Shown: positions 1-8,774, counted from the stretch's first letter. The stretch: DNA of 64,000 bases from Clostridium sp. TW13 (GCF_024345225.1 NZ_BROD01000001.1:1684362-1748361), one strand, 5' to 3'. The notes: generated from the sequence alone by a model not told the origin. Program-made: numbers and translations.

Positions 1-375
1 CCCGAATGCATATATCGAGTAAACAAAATCAAAATAATTTTCTGGTATTCCCGGATTTTCTTCCATAGGTGACTCAAATAAATTTGCATTTATGTTATTT
101 TCCGATAGAAATTTTCTTGCATTCTCTATCTGTTTTGAAGATAAATCCAACCCCCATAACTCTTTAGCACCCCGTTTAGCTGTATATAGCAAAGAATGTC
201 CACTACCGCAACCAATATCTAAAACTTTTTTATTATCTAATAAATTAAACAAATTCAAAGTATCTTCCTTTGGTAAAGTTGGACCATATGTAGGTAGTGA
301 AGTTGACCCAAACCATTCATCGGCAATAAAATCCCAACTCACCTTATTTTGAACTAATATTTTATTTTCTTTCAA
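1..375 (-). CDS. class I SAM-dependent methyltransferase (3' end outside window)
   Basis: Only the first ~125 residues are present; the rest lies left of the window. I chose the TTG at 373-375 because a GGGAG ribosome binding site lies just upstream and the only nearby ATG is out of frame. Motif I reads VLDIGCGSGHS (about residues 51-61) and is followed by the acidic strand-2 motif LWGLDLS, which together bind S-adenosylmethionine in this family. The segment QIENARKFL fits the helix that follows. The substrate cannot be told. Four other methyltransferases of this general type occur in the window. Confidence 0.85.
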   Translation of the reverse strand, partial: MKENKILVQNKVSWDFIADEWFGSTSLPTYGPTLPKEDTLNLFNLLDNKKVLDIGCGSGHSLLYTAKRGAKELWGLDLSSKQIENARKFLSENNINANLFESPMEENPGIPENYFDFVYSIYAFG

Positions 376-504
376 AATACCATCTCCCGTTCATTATATA
401 AACAATCTTTGTTTCACAATAATTTACAATTATTATTATATCTTAGTTATAAATATAATACCAACATTATAATTAAAAAATTGGTATTACATAATCTTTC
501 ACCT

Positions 505-660
505 TTATTTTAGATCATAACTTATTATTTTAATTTTCATTCTTTCAAAATCTATCTCACACAATCTATTAGCTCTTAACATTTCTATTAAGTAACCTTC
601 TGTTCTTTTGTCCTTTGATTTATTCCTTTTTTATTTAACTCTTCTATTATGCCATCCTTT
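505..660 (-). pseudogene. degenerate coding remnant of unknown origin
   Basis: The intergenic stretch 376-695 contains minus-strand sequence that still reads like protein in two frames. One frame gives a ~31-residue C-terminal tail containing LIEMLRANRLCEIDFERMK and ending in TAA at 505-507. The other gives an upstream piece KDGIIEELNKKG. A frameshift separates them. No start or ribosome binding site is evident. I do not recognise the family. The rest of 376-504 is AT-rich and shows nothing I can support. Confidence 0.3.
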
Positions 661-695
661 ATTAAATTATTTAAGATAATCTTCCTTTATAAAAA

Positions 696-1478
696 TCAAA
701 TTACTTTATCATTATTAAGTATAGTTTCTATTTTTAAAGAATCCAACTCAACATCTGCTTGAAAGTATTCAATAATATCTTTTTCCAAAATAAAACTAGC
801 AGGATCTCCACAATATGCAAAAGGATCAAATCCTTTTTGTGGTTTCAATTTTAAAGCAATTTCCTTCCTAACTTTTTGAGGATAAAATGCATACATTGAT
901 GCTGTTTCAATCGATCCAGCGTGTATATCCGGCTCAAAGCGATCTTCTCTTTGTCTAGGAAATTCGGGTCCATTTTCTATTTGTATATCTAAGTTGTCCA
1001 TACGATAAACTTGCATATTTAACTTTTGCTTAATCTCATTCATAGATTCTTCAATTGCATCAGTATGTTTATTATCTCCATGAGCATTTACTATAAACAC
1101 CTTAGAAAATCCCCACTCTTTAAGGGAACTAAAAATATCAAACATAATCGCTTTAAATGTTTCTGGACGTACTGTAAAAGAACCTGGATATTTCGCAGTT
1201 GCACTATTAATTCCCCAATAATATGGTGGTGCAATAACAGTATTAATACCTTTTGTCCATAGATTCTTTTTAAGATATCTACTAAATAGATATGCAAAAT
1301 AAATATCTGGACTTAAATCCATATGAGGTCCATGAGCCTCAACAACTGCAATTGGAAATATAACACTATCTCCTCTTTCACCTGCTGTTTTTACCTCTTC
1401 CCATGTCATTTCAACTAACGTATCAGCAAATATTGATAAATCAGATTGAATACCAAATTTTAATTCTGTATCATTCAT
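696..1478 (-). CDS. creatininase family amidohydrolase
   Basis: A 260-residue protein of the creatininase (creatinine amidohydrolase) family, metal-dependent enzymes that open cyclic amides. Family landmarks are visible: EAHGPHMDLSPD at residues 47-58 (metal-binding E, H and D), NAHGDN near residue 131, and HAGSIETA near residue 186. The start is supported by an AGGAGG site about 10 bases upstream, preceded by a leader copy (AATTTACTAT on the plus strand at 1510-1519) of the motif shared with many other genes here. The true substrate may be any N-formyl or cyclic amide; the family name alone does not fix it. Confidence 0.85.
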   Translation of the reverse strand: MNDTELKFGIQSDLSIFADTLVEMTWEEVKTAGERGDSVIFPIAVVEAHGPHMDLSPDIYFAYLFSRYLKKNLWTKGINTVIAPPYYWGINSATAKYPGSFTVRPETFKAIMFDIFSSLKEWGFSKVFIVNAHGDNKHTDAIEESMNEIKQKLNMQVYRMDNLDIQIENGPEFPRQREDRFEPDIHAGSIETASMYAFYPQKVRKEIALKLKPQKGFDPFAYCGDPASFILEKDIIEYFQADVELDSLKIETILNNDKVI

Positions 1479-1691
1479 TTCTTTAATTTTCCTCCTCGTA
1501 TTGCATCATAATTTACTATCATGAATCAATTATTGAATATCTTGCAAAAATGCATTGCTCAAATTTTAAAAATTTATTTTTTCTTTCACTTACTACGTAC
1601 TTTAAGAATATTGTGAATTACTATATGATTATTTACATAATAGCATTGGAGTTTTTATTATAACAACCTCGTACTTAATTCATAAACAAAA

Positions 1692-1724
1692 ATGAGCTAC
1701 CTAAAAACAGATTAGGTAGTTCAT
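1692..1724 (-). terminator. hairpin terminator, first copy of a duplicated block
   Basis: A 13-base stem (1692-1704 with 1712-1724, one G-T pair) encloses the loop AAACAGA. It sits directly after the stop codon of the minus-strand GNAT gene at 1726. The block 1621-1724 is repeated at 10516-10618. Confidence 0.7.
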
Positions 1725-1725
1725 T

Positions 1726-2190
1726 TTAATATAACATTGTCTCTATGTTTCTGTTTTTATTTGCCCAAGTAATTCTATCATCAACTTTACGAACTAATGA
1801 GTAGCAGACAGGTGTGAAATACTTTAACCAAAAATCACTTCCACTAATATTTTGTGACTCAAAAACCACTGCACACCTTTTGTAGCCCTTATTTGAATAT
1901 TCTTCAATAACCTTATGAAGTATAGCCTTTGTAATTCCATATCCCATAAACTCCTCTAGCGTATATGTTTCTCCAATGCTAATTGTAGCTTCATCAGAAA
2001 GAATTTGAGCATCATTTGATTTCTTATTGCTTATCTCCATTATTGATACGACTTGTCCTTTATAAATTCCAAGCCATATCGAATTATCAGGATTCTTCAA
2101 CCATTCACAAATATCTCTATAACTTTTAACTTTGATTAAAGGTAAGTAAATTGGTGAACTTGCCATATGTTTTTTCAATCCAATTAACAA
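1726..2190 (-). CDS. GNAT acetyltransferase lacking its native start region
   Basis: The C-terminal two thirds of a GNAT fold is clear: TISIGETYTLEEFMGYGITKA matches the acetyl-CoA-binding strand-helix region, and SGSDFWLKYFTP is the usual C-terminal asparagine/tyrosine-like segment. In the same frame the homology continues upstream of the ATG at 2190 to about 2243, reading EIRKYKVDDIESVFHL, a typical GNAT N-terminus. No ATG, GTG or TTG precedes it, and the reading frame runs into a copy of the terminator-side repeat seen near 8885 and 10688. The promoter and start codon therefore seem to have been lost at a repeat junction. An internal start at 2190 would drop about 14 residues. Confidence 0.65.
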   Translation of the reverse strand: MLIGLKKHMASSPIYLPLIKVKSYRDICEWLKNPDNSIWLGIYKGQVVSIMEISNKKSNDAQILSDEATISIGETYTLEEFMGYGITKAILHKVIEEYSNKGYKRCAVVFESQNISGSDFWLKYFTPVCYSLVRKVDDRITWANKNRNIETMLY

Positions 2191-2232
2191 ATGAAAAACA
2201 GACTCAATATCATCAACCTTATATTTTCTAAT

Positions 2233-2295
2233 TTCTTGAATAATATGATTTTACAATTTAGTCTTTAATTTTATTCATTCATAATTTAAGAATAT
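2233..2295. repeat. partial copy of a three-copy intergenic repeat
   Basis: The segment around GATTTTACAATTTAGTC at 2247-2263 matches the right half of the terminator-containing repeats at 8885-8960 and 10688-10765. Here the left half is replaced by the 5' end of the GNAT gene at 1726, so this is a recombination or deletion junction. Confidence 0.6.
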
Positions 2296-2340
2296 TATGC
2301 ATCAATCTTGGTACCGAAAATGTTTGTTAGGTATAGAACT

Positions 2341-2814
2341 TCATTTTTTAATAACTGGTATCCAAATTTCACTTTTGTAGTCAGCTGCACTCAAATCACC
2401 TCTTGAGTACCATTCCACTTCTGGAGCTTCTGCATGCTCATAACCAGATGTAGGAAACCATTCTGAAAAAATCTTTCCCCAAATTTCTGCCATAGCTGTA
2501 GGCATAGGACCGGTTATTTCAAATATTGCCCATGTAAGAGATGGTATTTCAAGTTCACACAATGTTTCGGGACAGCTTTTTTTCGTTATGGTGGCAATAT
2601 AGTAGTCAGTTGTATTGTCATCATACATTCCACTGTATACGCCTAATAAACCATATGGTTCAGTGTCTCCCATTCCAGCGATTTGCTCAAATGTCTCTGC
2701 TGAGGTTTCACTCCACATTCTTCCAATGTTATCACCTAAACCTTCAATATTGGAAAACCTTTTCTTTACACCTACAATAGTAAACGAATCTTTTTGCTCA
2801 ATTCTGTAGTTCAT
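2341..2814 (-). CDS. stand-alone GyrI-like / AraC-type effector-binding domain protein
   Basis: This 157-residue protein has the small-molecule-binding fold of the GyrI/SOUL-like superfamily: an N-terminal strand (IVGVKKRFSN), a central YDDNTTDYYIATIT segment, and a C-terminal EIWIPV strand, the usual final strand of AraC_E_bind domains. There is no DNA-binding domain, so it may bind or hydrolyse a toxic small molecule, as stand-alone GyrI-like proteins do. Ribosome binding site AAGGAG precedes the ATG. A shared promoter module lies upstream at 2986-3032. Confidence 0.75.
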   Translation of the reverse strand: MNYRIEQKDSFTIVGVKKRFSNIEGLGDNIGRMWSETSAETFEQIAGMGDTEPYGLLGVYSGMYDDNTTDYYIATITKKSCPETLCELEIPSLTWAIFEITGPMPTAMAEIWGKIFSEWFPTSGYEHAEAPEVEWYSRGDLSAADYKSEIWIPVIKK

Positions 2815-2985
2815 TTCAACTACTCCTTTTAATATTTATTTTTATTTAATTAATAATTTAAGAATGTGAAGTAAAATAACTTCTAATTATGTTTATAATC
2901 CTCCCTTCTCTTCCTCCCAGTGAACCAAGAAGTTATAGCATTCTGTTTTGAAATGTAATATACAATATTCTATTATTCTGTATTA

Positions 2986-3032
2986 ATTATAACATATTTT
3001 GTAAAAATACACTATTCAATTTTCAAAGAACC
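2986..3032 (-). promoter_or_regulatory. shared promoter module, copy 1 (for the gene at 2341)
   Basis: On the minus strand it reads TCTTTGAAAATTGAATA, then a T-rich stretch with TTTACAAAATATG, then TATAAT (complement 2986-2991). Near-copies occur at 8775, 9696, 10389 and 11131, and shorter ones at 16487 and 29768. Confidence 0.6.
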
Positions 3033-3064
3033 TTCTCCATTAATTACTGCATCAAATCCACATA

Positions 3065-3290
3065 TTACGAATTGCAATTATGTAATTTATAATAGTCGAA
3101 TTTACACTTATGGCCATCATATGGTATTAATTTAGTATCAACATATTCAAAACCAAGTTTTCTAACTATAGCTTTGGACGGAATATTCTGGGGCTTCACA
3201 ATTGCTGTTAAGGTTTTTAGCTTAGTATTTTTAAAAACCAATGAGTTAGGAATAAGGAATAAATCAATTGTTTCGAGAAGACATCATCTA
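3065..3290 (-). pseudogene. GNAT acetyltransferase, C-terminal remnant
   Basis: From about 3285 down to the TAA at 3065-3067 one frame encodes about 70 residues that end in KAIVRKLGFEYVDTK, the characteristic 'neighbouring tyrosine, glycine-phenylalanine' end of GNAT domains. The frame is closed by stops upstream and there is no start, so the N-terminal half is missing. About 40 bases of it recur at 10468-10512 in another intergenic region. The wider gap 2815-3373 holds this remnant and the promoter module only. Confidence 0.65.
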
Positions 3291-3373
3291 TTAAAGGCTA
3301 CCATATACAAACTTCAAAGAATAGTTATATAAAATACGACCATCTATAAACAGCTATTTAAGCCATAATTTTC

Positions 3374-4270
3374 TTATACGTCATTAGATAATTTTCTATC
3401 ATCTTTATCACTTGATATATTACTACCTATAATTGCTGTAAATATAAGTATTACCCCTGTCCATTGCATCGAGTTAACATGCTCTAGTAGAACTACTGAT
3501 GACAAAGTCACAGCTACTGGAAGTTCAGAAGCAGATAGTATAGTTCCAAGCCCTGGACCAACCTTGGGCATTCCAATTGAAAATAGAAGTGGCGGAAGAC
3601 AAACTCCAAATAACCCAAGTATCAATCCATATTGAGTTAGTCCTTTGAGTGCATAAAAGTCAAATAAAAACTTTGGTGGAAATAATAAAAATACAACTGT
3701 TAAGGCTCCTGTTGAAAGAAGTGCACTTTTTAATACTGGGGGTGCATCTTTCTCAACAGAACCGCTAAGAAAAATAAATCCTGTATAAGTAAACGAAGCA
3801 AGCAATCCCCAAATTGCTCCATGCCATGAAAAAACTTCTCTTTTCTGTGAAATAACATTTGCAGCTAAAAGAGAGCCAATCAATACAATACCTATGGATA
3901 TAAGCTTTTGTTTGTTAGGTTTTTTCTTATTAAATATCCAATCAAATATTGCGCCAATCCAAACAAATTGAAATAAAAAGATTATTGCTAATGAAGCATT
4001 TAGTGTTTTTAATGATTGATAATAAAACAAACCTGTTAACCCAAATGGAACTCCAGATAAAAGAAGCTTTAAAGTTTGCCTTAATGATAATTTTTTCTTT
4101 TTTGTAAATAGAGCAACAATCCAAATAAGTACTGTTCCAAAAAAATATTGCCCCCCTGTTACCTCTGTTGATGAAAAACCTGCTGAATAAGCAAGCTTTA
4201 CAAATGTTGATAATATCCCATAACAACATCCGCCTAAGAAAACAATTAGTGCATAATACCATTTTTTCAA
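3374..4270 (-). CDS. EamA-family (drug/metabolite transporter) permease
   Basis: A 298-residue membrane protein with about ten hydrophobic helices in two EamA repeats, e.g. WYYALIVFLGGCCYGILSTF at the N-terminus and LGTILSASELPVAVTLSSVV in the second half. This family exports or imports metabolites and amino acids. I start it at the TTG at 4268-4270 because AAAGGAG lies 7 bases upstream. An ATG further upstream at 4366 would force translation through the hairpin at 4302-4335. Expression is probably controlled in the leader: a good promoter at 4401-4429 is followed by that hairpin before the gene. Confidence 0.85.
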   Translation of the reverse strand: MKKWYYALIVFLGGCCYGILSTFVKLAYSAGFSSTEVTGGQYFFGTVLIWIVALFTKKKKLSLRQTLKLLLSGVPFGLTGLFYYQSLKTLNASLAIIFLFQFVWIGAIFDWIFNKKKPNKQKLISIGIVLIGSLLAANVISQKREVFSWHGAIWGLLASFTYTGFIFLSGSVEKDAPPVLKSALLSTGALTVVFLLFPPKFLFDFYALKGLTQYGLILGLFGVCLPPLLFSIGMPKVGPGLGTILSASELPVAVTLSSVVLLEHVNSMQWTGVILIFTAIIGSNISSDKDDRKLSNDV

Positions 4271-4301
4271 AATTACTCTCCTTTCTTTAGAACGCAAAAA
4301 A

Positions 4302-4335
4302 GCCACACAATTATTACATGAAATAATTGTGTGGC
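4302..4335 (-). terminator. leader terminator (possible attenuator) upstream of the EamA gene
   Basis: A perfect 14-base stem (4302-4315 with 4322-4335) with loop ACATGA is followed on the minus strand by six T residues. It lies between the promoter at 4401-4429 and the start codon at 4270, so it would stop transcription before the gene unless something prevents its folding. A TGTGG segment in the upstream leader could pair with the CCACA of its first arm. Confidence 0.75.
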
Positions 4336-4400
4336 GAAAATAGAATTTCTCTAGAAAAATCCACATCCTAAAACGGTTTTATTATTAAATTTTCTTTTAA

Positions 4401-4429
4401 AGTATAAGATTATTAATTCAAATTGTCAA
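4401..4429 (-). promoter_or_regulatory. sigma-A promoter of the EamA transporter gene
   Basis: On the minus strand: TTGACA (complement 4424-4429), 17-base spacer, TATACT (complement 4401-4406). This is a near-consensus housekeeping promoter about 130 bases before the start codon. Confidence 0.8.
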
Positions 4430-4657
4430 GTAAAAGATATGAAACTATCTAAAACAATAAAATTTTACTCTGAAATTATTTTTGTAACAATCTATTTTAG
4501 CTTTTCTTCAAATTTACACACTAATGAGTAGCAGAAAGGCTTGAAAATGTTTATTCCAAGGTATGTAATTAAATGATATTATTATATTGTAAGGTTATTT
4601 CATAACTGTAAACAATTATGAAGTACTGCTAATTTATATAATACCCAGGAGGTAAAT

Positions 4658-5581
4658 GTGTTGAAAAAACTATCGCTTGATGATTTTATTAAATTGAGAA
4701 AGCTGGTCTACCGCAGCGCAAGACCGCTTGATTTTACTAAGTGGAAATATCTTTTTGAAAATGGGAGCTGTGAGGATTTCCTTTCAGTTCTGTCCAGTTA
4801 CCAGAATGAGGATGGCGGTTTTGGATACAACATCGAGTGCAATAACTGGAACCCTAATTCTTCCCCCTATACGGTATGCATTGCGTTGGATTACCTGGAT
4901 ACGACAGGCACTTATGTTAGCAACATAAAAAATAAGATAGTAATGGGTATAATTAAATACCTTGCTTCGGGCACGTATTTGTCGGAAAACGGCTGGGTGG
5001 GCATGCAAGGAATCCCCACCAACAATGATTTTGCCCATTTGCCATGGTTTCATTATGACCCCAAGAAAGCCACGGAAGCCGACATAGGGGTAACCAAACG
5101 CCTTTCAGACTTTATACTCAAATATACAGACAAAAGCTCTGATATTTACCAAAAGGCGGCAGCTCTGAAAGCCAAGTATAAGCTGTGCGGACAAACACTC
5201 CTTAATGGCTTCCCTGATTATGACCCGACATCATTTGACCTGGCATCATTTGAATCGGAAACATGGGCCTTATGGCAACCATTGCCAGTACACTTTATCG
5301 GCTCGCCTAAAAGCGAGCATTATCCGTCACTTAAAAACATTGTGGATATAAATCTGGATACGATAGTTGACACACTGCACAATACGAATGAATTTCATAT
5401 GATGCCTGAGGAGGAAGCCAATGCATTTGAAAAGAATAACCCACATCCAGATGGCAAACGGTGGTGTAGCGCTGAACAAGCAATCGGAAATTATTATGGA
5501 AGTGCACAATGTATCACATCCAATTTGGACATATTGAGAAAGTTTCACAGATTGGATTTTCAATTACCTATTCATAGCTAA
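4658..5581 (+). CDS. terpenoid cyclase/prenyltransferase-like alpha-toroid protein
   Basis: A 307-residue soluble protein with the hallmark SYQNEDGGFGYNIE (about residues 46-59), a QW-like motif of the squalene-hopene cyclase/prenyltransferase alpha-alpha barrel. Later come WFHYDP and a GKRWCSAEQAIGNYYGSAQ segment that resembles a second repeat. At half the length of a true cyclase it is probably not one; its activity is unknown. The start is GTG at 4658 with AGGAGG six bases upstream. It is one of few plus-strand genes, and it is visibly richer in G+C (codons such as CGC, GGC, ACG, GCC) than its neighbours, suggesting separate acquisition. Confidence 0.7.
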   Translation: MLKKLSLDDFIKLRKLVYRSARPLDFTKWKYLFENGSCEDFLSVLSSYQNEDGGFGYNIECNNWNPNSSPYTVCIALDYLDTTGTYVSNIKNKIVMGIIKYLASGTYLSENGWVGMQGIPTNNDFAHLPWFHYDPKKATEADIGVTKRLSDFILKYTDKSSDIYQKAAALKAKYKLCGQTLLNGFPDYDPTSFDLASFESETWALWQPLPVHFIGSPKSEHYPSLKNIVDINLDTIVDTLHNTNEFHMMPEEEANAFEKNNPHPDGKRWCSAEQAIGNYYGSAQCITSNLDILRKFHRLDFQLPIHS

Positions 5582-5674
5582 TAAGCATAATCAGTAGCCT
5601 AATTAATGCATAATTTTCTTATAATGTGAACTTCTTTATTATCTATAATCAATCCGCTTATTCATTTTATATGC

Positions 5675-5710
5675 AGAGGTAAACTATATGGAATCATATA
5701 GTTTACCTCT
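5675..5710. terminator. bidirectional terminator between convergent genes
   Basis: A perfect 16-base stem (5675-5690 with 5695-5710), loop GAAT. It lies between the stop of the plus-strand gene at 5581 and the stop of the minus-strand GNAT at 5763. Confidence 0.8.
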
Positions 5711-5762
5711 TAAAATCATAAGTTGTTCATATACTTAACTCTATAAATTGGAATTCTTATCT

Positions 5763-6248
5763 TTACAATATCATTTCATAATCCATTAATTTTCCAGCAT
5801 ATTCTGGATTCCATTTATTTTCACACTTTTTTACAAATTTAAAACCAACACTCTCATAATTTTTTTGTGCAGGCAATAACTGTTCATCAGTTGTAACTAT
5901 AATCTTTTTAACATTCTTTTTAGTTATTCGATTAACTGCTTCTTGCAACTGCATTTTTCCATACTTATTGCCTTTATATTTCGTTGCAATACAATTATGA
6001 CCAATTTCTATATATTCAGGCATTTTTCTTGGATCCCAACATATAAAACCTATTAGAGCATCATCCAATGTTGTTATAAAACCACATTCATCTGCTATTT
6101 GTAAATTATCATAAAAAAAATCATCTGCTTCTTTCCAGTTTGTTATCCAATCTCTTTCATATCTGCTCTCCCAAGAATAACTATCTTTGAGCAGTTCAAA
6201 CATAGTTCCTCTTGGGAATTCACTAAATTTTCTAAATTCAATATGCAT
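5763..6248 (-). CDS. GNAT acetyltransferase
   Basis: A 161-residue GNAT protein. The acetyl-CoA-binding turn reads CIATKYKGNKYGKMQLQEA (the Q/R-x-x-G-x-G/A position), followed by VKKIIVTTDEQ and the terminal YESVGFKFVKK typical of the fold. I choose the ATG at 6246-6248 because GGAGG lies 9 bases upstream; the slightly longer frame from 6263 begins inside that site. The shared leader motif is present upstream (AATTACTACTTAT at 6264-6276, plus strand). The acceptor substrate is unknown. Confidence 0.85.
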   Translation of the reverse strand: MHIEFRKFSEFPRGTMFELLKDSYSWESRYERDWITNWKEADDFFYDNLQIADECGFITTLDDALIGFICWDPRKMPEYIEIGHNCIATKYKGNKYGKMQLQEAVNRITKKNVKKIIVTTDEQLLPAQKNYESVGFKFVKKCENKWNPEYAGKLMDYEMIL

Positions 6249-6341
6249 AACTACTTCCTCCACAAATTACTACTTATCGTTAAAATTGATTTCTTTACCA
6301 TATTAATGTTCCCCAAAAATGAAATAAGTTAGCTTTAACAA

Positions 6342-6386
6342 TAGAATAAGTAAGATATAACACTTTGTTATATCTTATTTATTCTA
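6342..6386 (-). terminator. terminator overlapping the end of the nucleotidyltransferase gene
   Basis: A 20-base stem with one wobble pair (6342-6361 with 6367-6386) and a 5-base loop. Its right arm includes the last codons and stop of the gene at 6368. Confidence 0.7.
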
Positions 6387-7093
6387 AATATTATAGCATC
6401 GCCCTCTAGAATTCCTCCATATTGCTTAAATATATAGTCAATTAAGTTTTTTGCCGCTTTGCGTTTTATTTGCAATGAACATACAGGATTTAAAAGAGTT
6501 TCGATATGTTTATAACCGTCAAAATATTGGGACTTCAAATAACTAATGGTTTTCTTTCTTGTTTGAAACCATAGATGATTGATTTCGGTTAACATTGGAA
6601 TTGCGCTTGTAATTAATATCGAAACGAGATAATTAAACACGATCTGATCGTCAGTATCCAATAAATCTAAATATATTTCAGTTAAATCCGACCGTTTTTT
6701 TGTTCGGTATCCTTCTTCTTCCCACCTTACGTTTACTGGTGGTCCTTCTTCAAGAATCTTTTTTGCATCCACAATTAATTGTTCAGTTATTGAAATCTTA
6801 TCGAACAAGACAATTCCTTCCACTAACGCAAAAAGTATAGGTATTTCCTTTGCTTCAATACATTTTTTTTGTAAAAATTCCAAAGACTCTTCAACGAATT
6901 CCACAGTAATGCCGTTCCGTACCACATGTCTTTTTTGAAGGTGATTTTCATTGACTATTGCCAACAGGTCTATATCGCTATTAGCACTTTCCTCGTGCCT
7001 TGAAACCGAGCCATATAATATTAACGCTGAAACATTATTATCTTTATACAAATCTTGAGCTATTTCTTTTACTAATTCCTGATGATTTATCAT
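6368..7093 (-). CDS. nucleotidyltransferase (Pol beta superfamily, antibiotic-NTase-like)
   Basis: A 241-residue protein with the minimal nucleotidyltransferase signature LYGSVSRHEESANSDIDLL: G28-S29 followed by D40 and D42, the metal-binding pair. The C-terminal ~140 residues are helical, as in aminoglycoside nucleotidyltransferases and related HEPN-flanked enzymes. Such proteins transfer AMP to a hydroxyl of an antibiotic or a protein; the target is unknown. The start at 7093 is set by GGAGGGGG five bases upstream. Confidence 0.8.
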   Translation of the reverse strand: MINHQELVKEIAQDLYKDNNVSALILYGSVSRHEESANSDIDLLAIVNENHLQKRHVVRNGITVEFVEESLEFLQKKCIEAKEIPILFALVEGIVLFDKISITEQLIVDAKKILEEGPPVNVRWEEEGYRTKKRSDLTEIYLDLLDTDDQIVFNYLVSILITSAIPMLTEINHLWFQTRKKTISYLKSQYFDGYKHIETLLNPVCSLQIKRKAAKNLIDYIFKQYGGILEGDAIIFRINKI

Positions 7094-7468
7094 TATATCC
7101 CCCTCCATTATGTAAGTTTTATTGTTTCACATTTTTAATCTTAAGTTCATAATATCCTACAAGGCTGTATGTATCATCTTTTTAGAGTATATACAATCTA
7201 TAAGTAAATTATAACATAACTTATACATGTTGGAAGTGAAACAACTTTTTAATAACATTATATTGCAATTAGTACAAAGAATATAATATATCACTAATAT
7301 TGTGCATAGTGAGGATTAAAACTAGTATAAAAGTAACTTTTACCTTCTCCTATTGTAGTAGTTAATGCACTCTACAATATTGATAATTTTCGGTGGATTT
7401 GTTCCATAAAAGAGTTTACTGCATAGTTGTTTACGATCCAAGCTTATTCACTAGGCACAATGGGAATG
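7094..7468. other. non-coding gap
   Basis: AT-rich sequence between two minus-strand genes. Apart from the coding remnant that follows at 7469 I see no open frame, strong hairpin or repeat copy that I can support. Confidence 0.4.
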
Positions 7469-7618
7469 CTAGTCAGAATTTACTGATATATTTATAGTAA
7501 TTGCCATACGAAAGTCTTTAAAAATAAATAAGTTGTAAGTAAACCCATAAACAACTATTGCTACCTGAGCATTATACTGTCCTTCACGTAGCGTCCATTT
7601 AGAATTTGTTAACCCCAA
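7469..7618 (-). pseudogene. C-terminal coding remnant, unknown family
   Basis: A frame of about 50 codons ends at the TAG at 7469-7471 and includes SKWTLREGQYNAQVAIV and later FKDFRMAITINISVN. It has no start codon or ribosome binding site and begins in the few bases after the stop of the gene at 7623. The composition looks protein-like, so I read it as the tail of a lost cassette. The family is not recognised. Confidence 0.35.
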
Positions 7619-7622
7619 TAGG

Positions 7623-8678
7623 TTACTTCATTATTTCTGAATAATGAGATATTAAAACCATCCTGAAGGTTAAATCATTCCATTGTCTATTTTTTATTCG
7701 CCAATTCTCCTCTAGTGCTAAACCACCATATGGTCCCCAAACCTTAAAGCTGCTTAAGTTTTTGGGGTTCACTGAAAGTTTTAAAATACCATTACTCATT
7801 AAAGCTTCCGCCTTCATTAAAGTAAGTTCACTTTGAAGCTTATCCACATATGGAAATACACCGCATTTTGCAAGGAGTTCCATCCTTTCAAACCATTTTT
7901 GTGATACATCATTATTATTAAATGAAGGAATAAATGGTTGATTTATAAACGCCTCTGAAGGTGCCACTAATTGAGATTTATATTTTGTATATATATCATT
8001 ATCCACTAAGGGAAGTATTTCGATAAGTTTATTTATTGAATCAGCTAGTTTTTGAATATTTCTATGGGTCCTCCAAGACTTCGTATATGCAAGTGTTCTC
8101 AAATGGTATATGCATGGCCACTTTATTCCATCTCTAAAACATAACTTACCTTTATATACAGTTAACAAATCATCAATACTGTCAATATTTAATACTGATA
8201 TAAAAGAATCAAATGCCAGCTTAATATTATTTGATATATCAACCTTATCCTCATAACCTGCATGAGCAATTATAGTGGTAATATATAGTCTATGCCCAAT
8301 ACATGGGTATACATATTCATCTACAAGTTTTCCTTTTGTCCGATAACATAAGTCCGTTATGTCTCTATTTGAGAATGAAGAAATGGCACGTTCAATAATT
8401 GGATTATCTTTTTGGATACCTTTTTCTATTAAGTACTTCAGTCCGCCTTCTTGATTAAGCATACCAGGGGCATGTGCATTTGAGCCATGAAATCCATTCC
8501 CAATCCAACCATCAGCCTTTTGTACTGATATAATTTCTTTTACATTCTTTTCACTTAAGATTTGCTTTTGCAATTCAATTTTCTCATCATGAGTAATATT
8601 GTTTAAAACTTCTGATTTTAACCGATATTTTATCGAGTTGCAAGCATTCTCAAGTAAATATACAATTGTATCTTCCAT
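7623..8678 (-). CDS. hypothetical alpha-helical protein, terpenoid-cyclase-like repeats
   Basis: A 351-residue soluble protein without signal peptide or membrane helices. The segment SVQKADGWIGNGFHGSN followed by a glycine-rich LNQEGGLKYLIEKG resembles the QW/alpha-toroid repeats of prenyltransferase-like proteins, and it may be distantly related to the protein at 4658; this is a weak match. GGAGAGGA precedes the ATG. A shared promoter module lies at 8775-8820. Confidence 0.6.
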   Translation of the reverse strand: MEDTIVYLLENACNSIKYRLKSEVLNNITHDEKIELQKQILSEKNVKEIISVQKADGWIGNGFHGSNAHAPGMLNQEGGLKYLIEKGIQKDNPIIERAISSFSNRDITDLCYRTKGKLVDEYVYPCIGHRLYITTIIAHAGYEDKVDISNNIKLAFDSFISVLNIDSIDDLLTVYKGKLCFRDGIKWPCIYHLRTLAYTKSWRTHRNIQKLADSINKLIEILPLVDNDIYTKYKSQLVAPSEAFINQPFIPSFNNNDVSQKWFERMELLAKCGVFPYVDKLQSELTLMKAEALMSNGILKLSVNPKNLSSFKVWGPYGGLALEENWRIKNRQWNDLTFRMVLISHYSEIMK

Positions 8679-8774
8679 TCTCTAATCCTCTCCATCAAAG
8701 TTTGTTCCAACTGCAACCTTTAACATTTTATTTATATTTATTGTTATGACACAATAATTTACCATTATAGTTCA

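Noticed and set aside
92-352. Plus-strand ORF of 86 codons
   Set aside because: It lies opposite the methyltransferase gene, has no ribosome binding site and no recognisable protein features; the minus strand has motif I.
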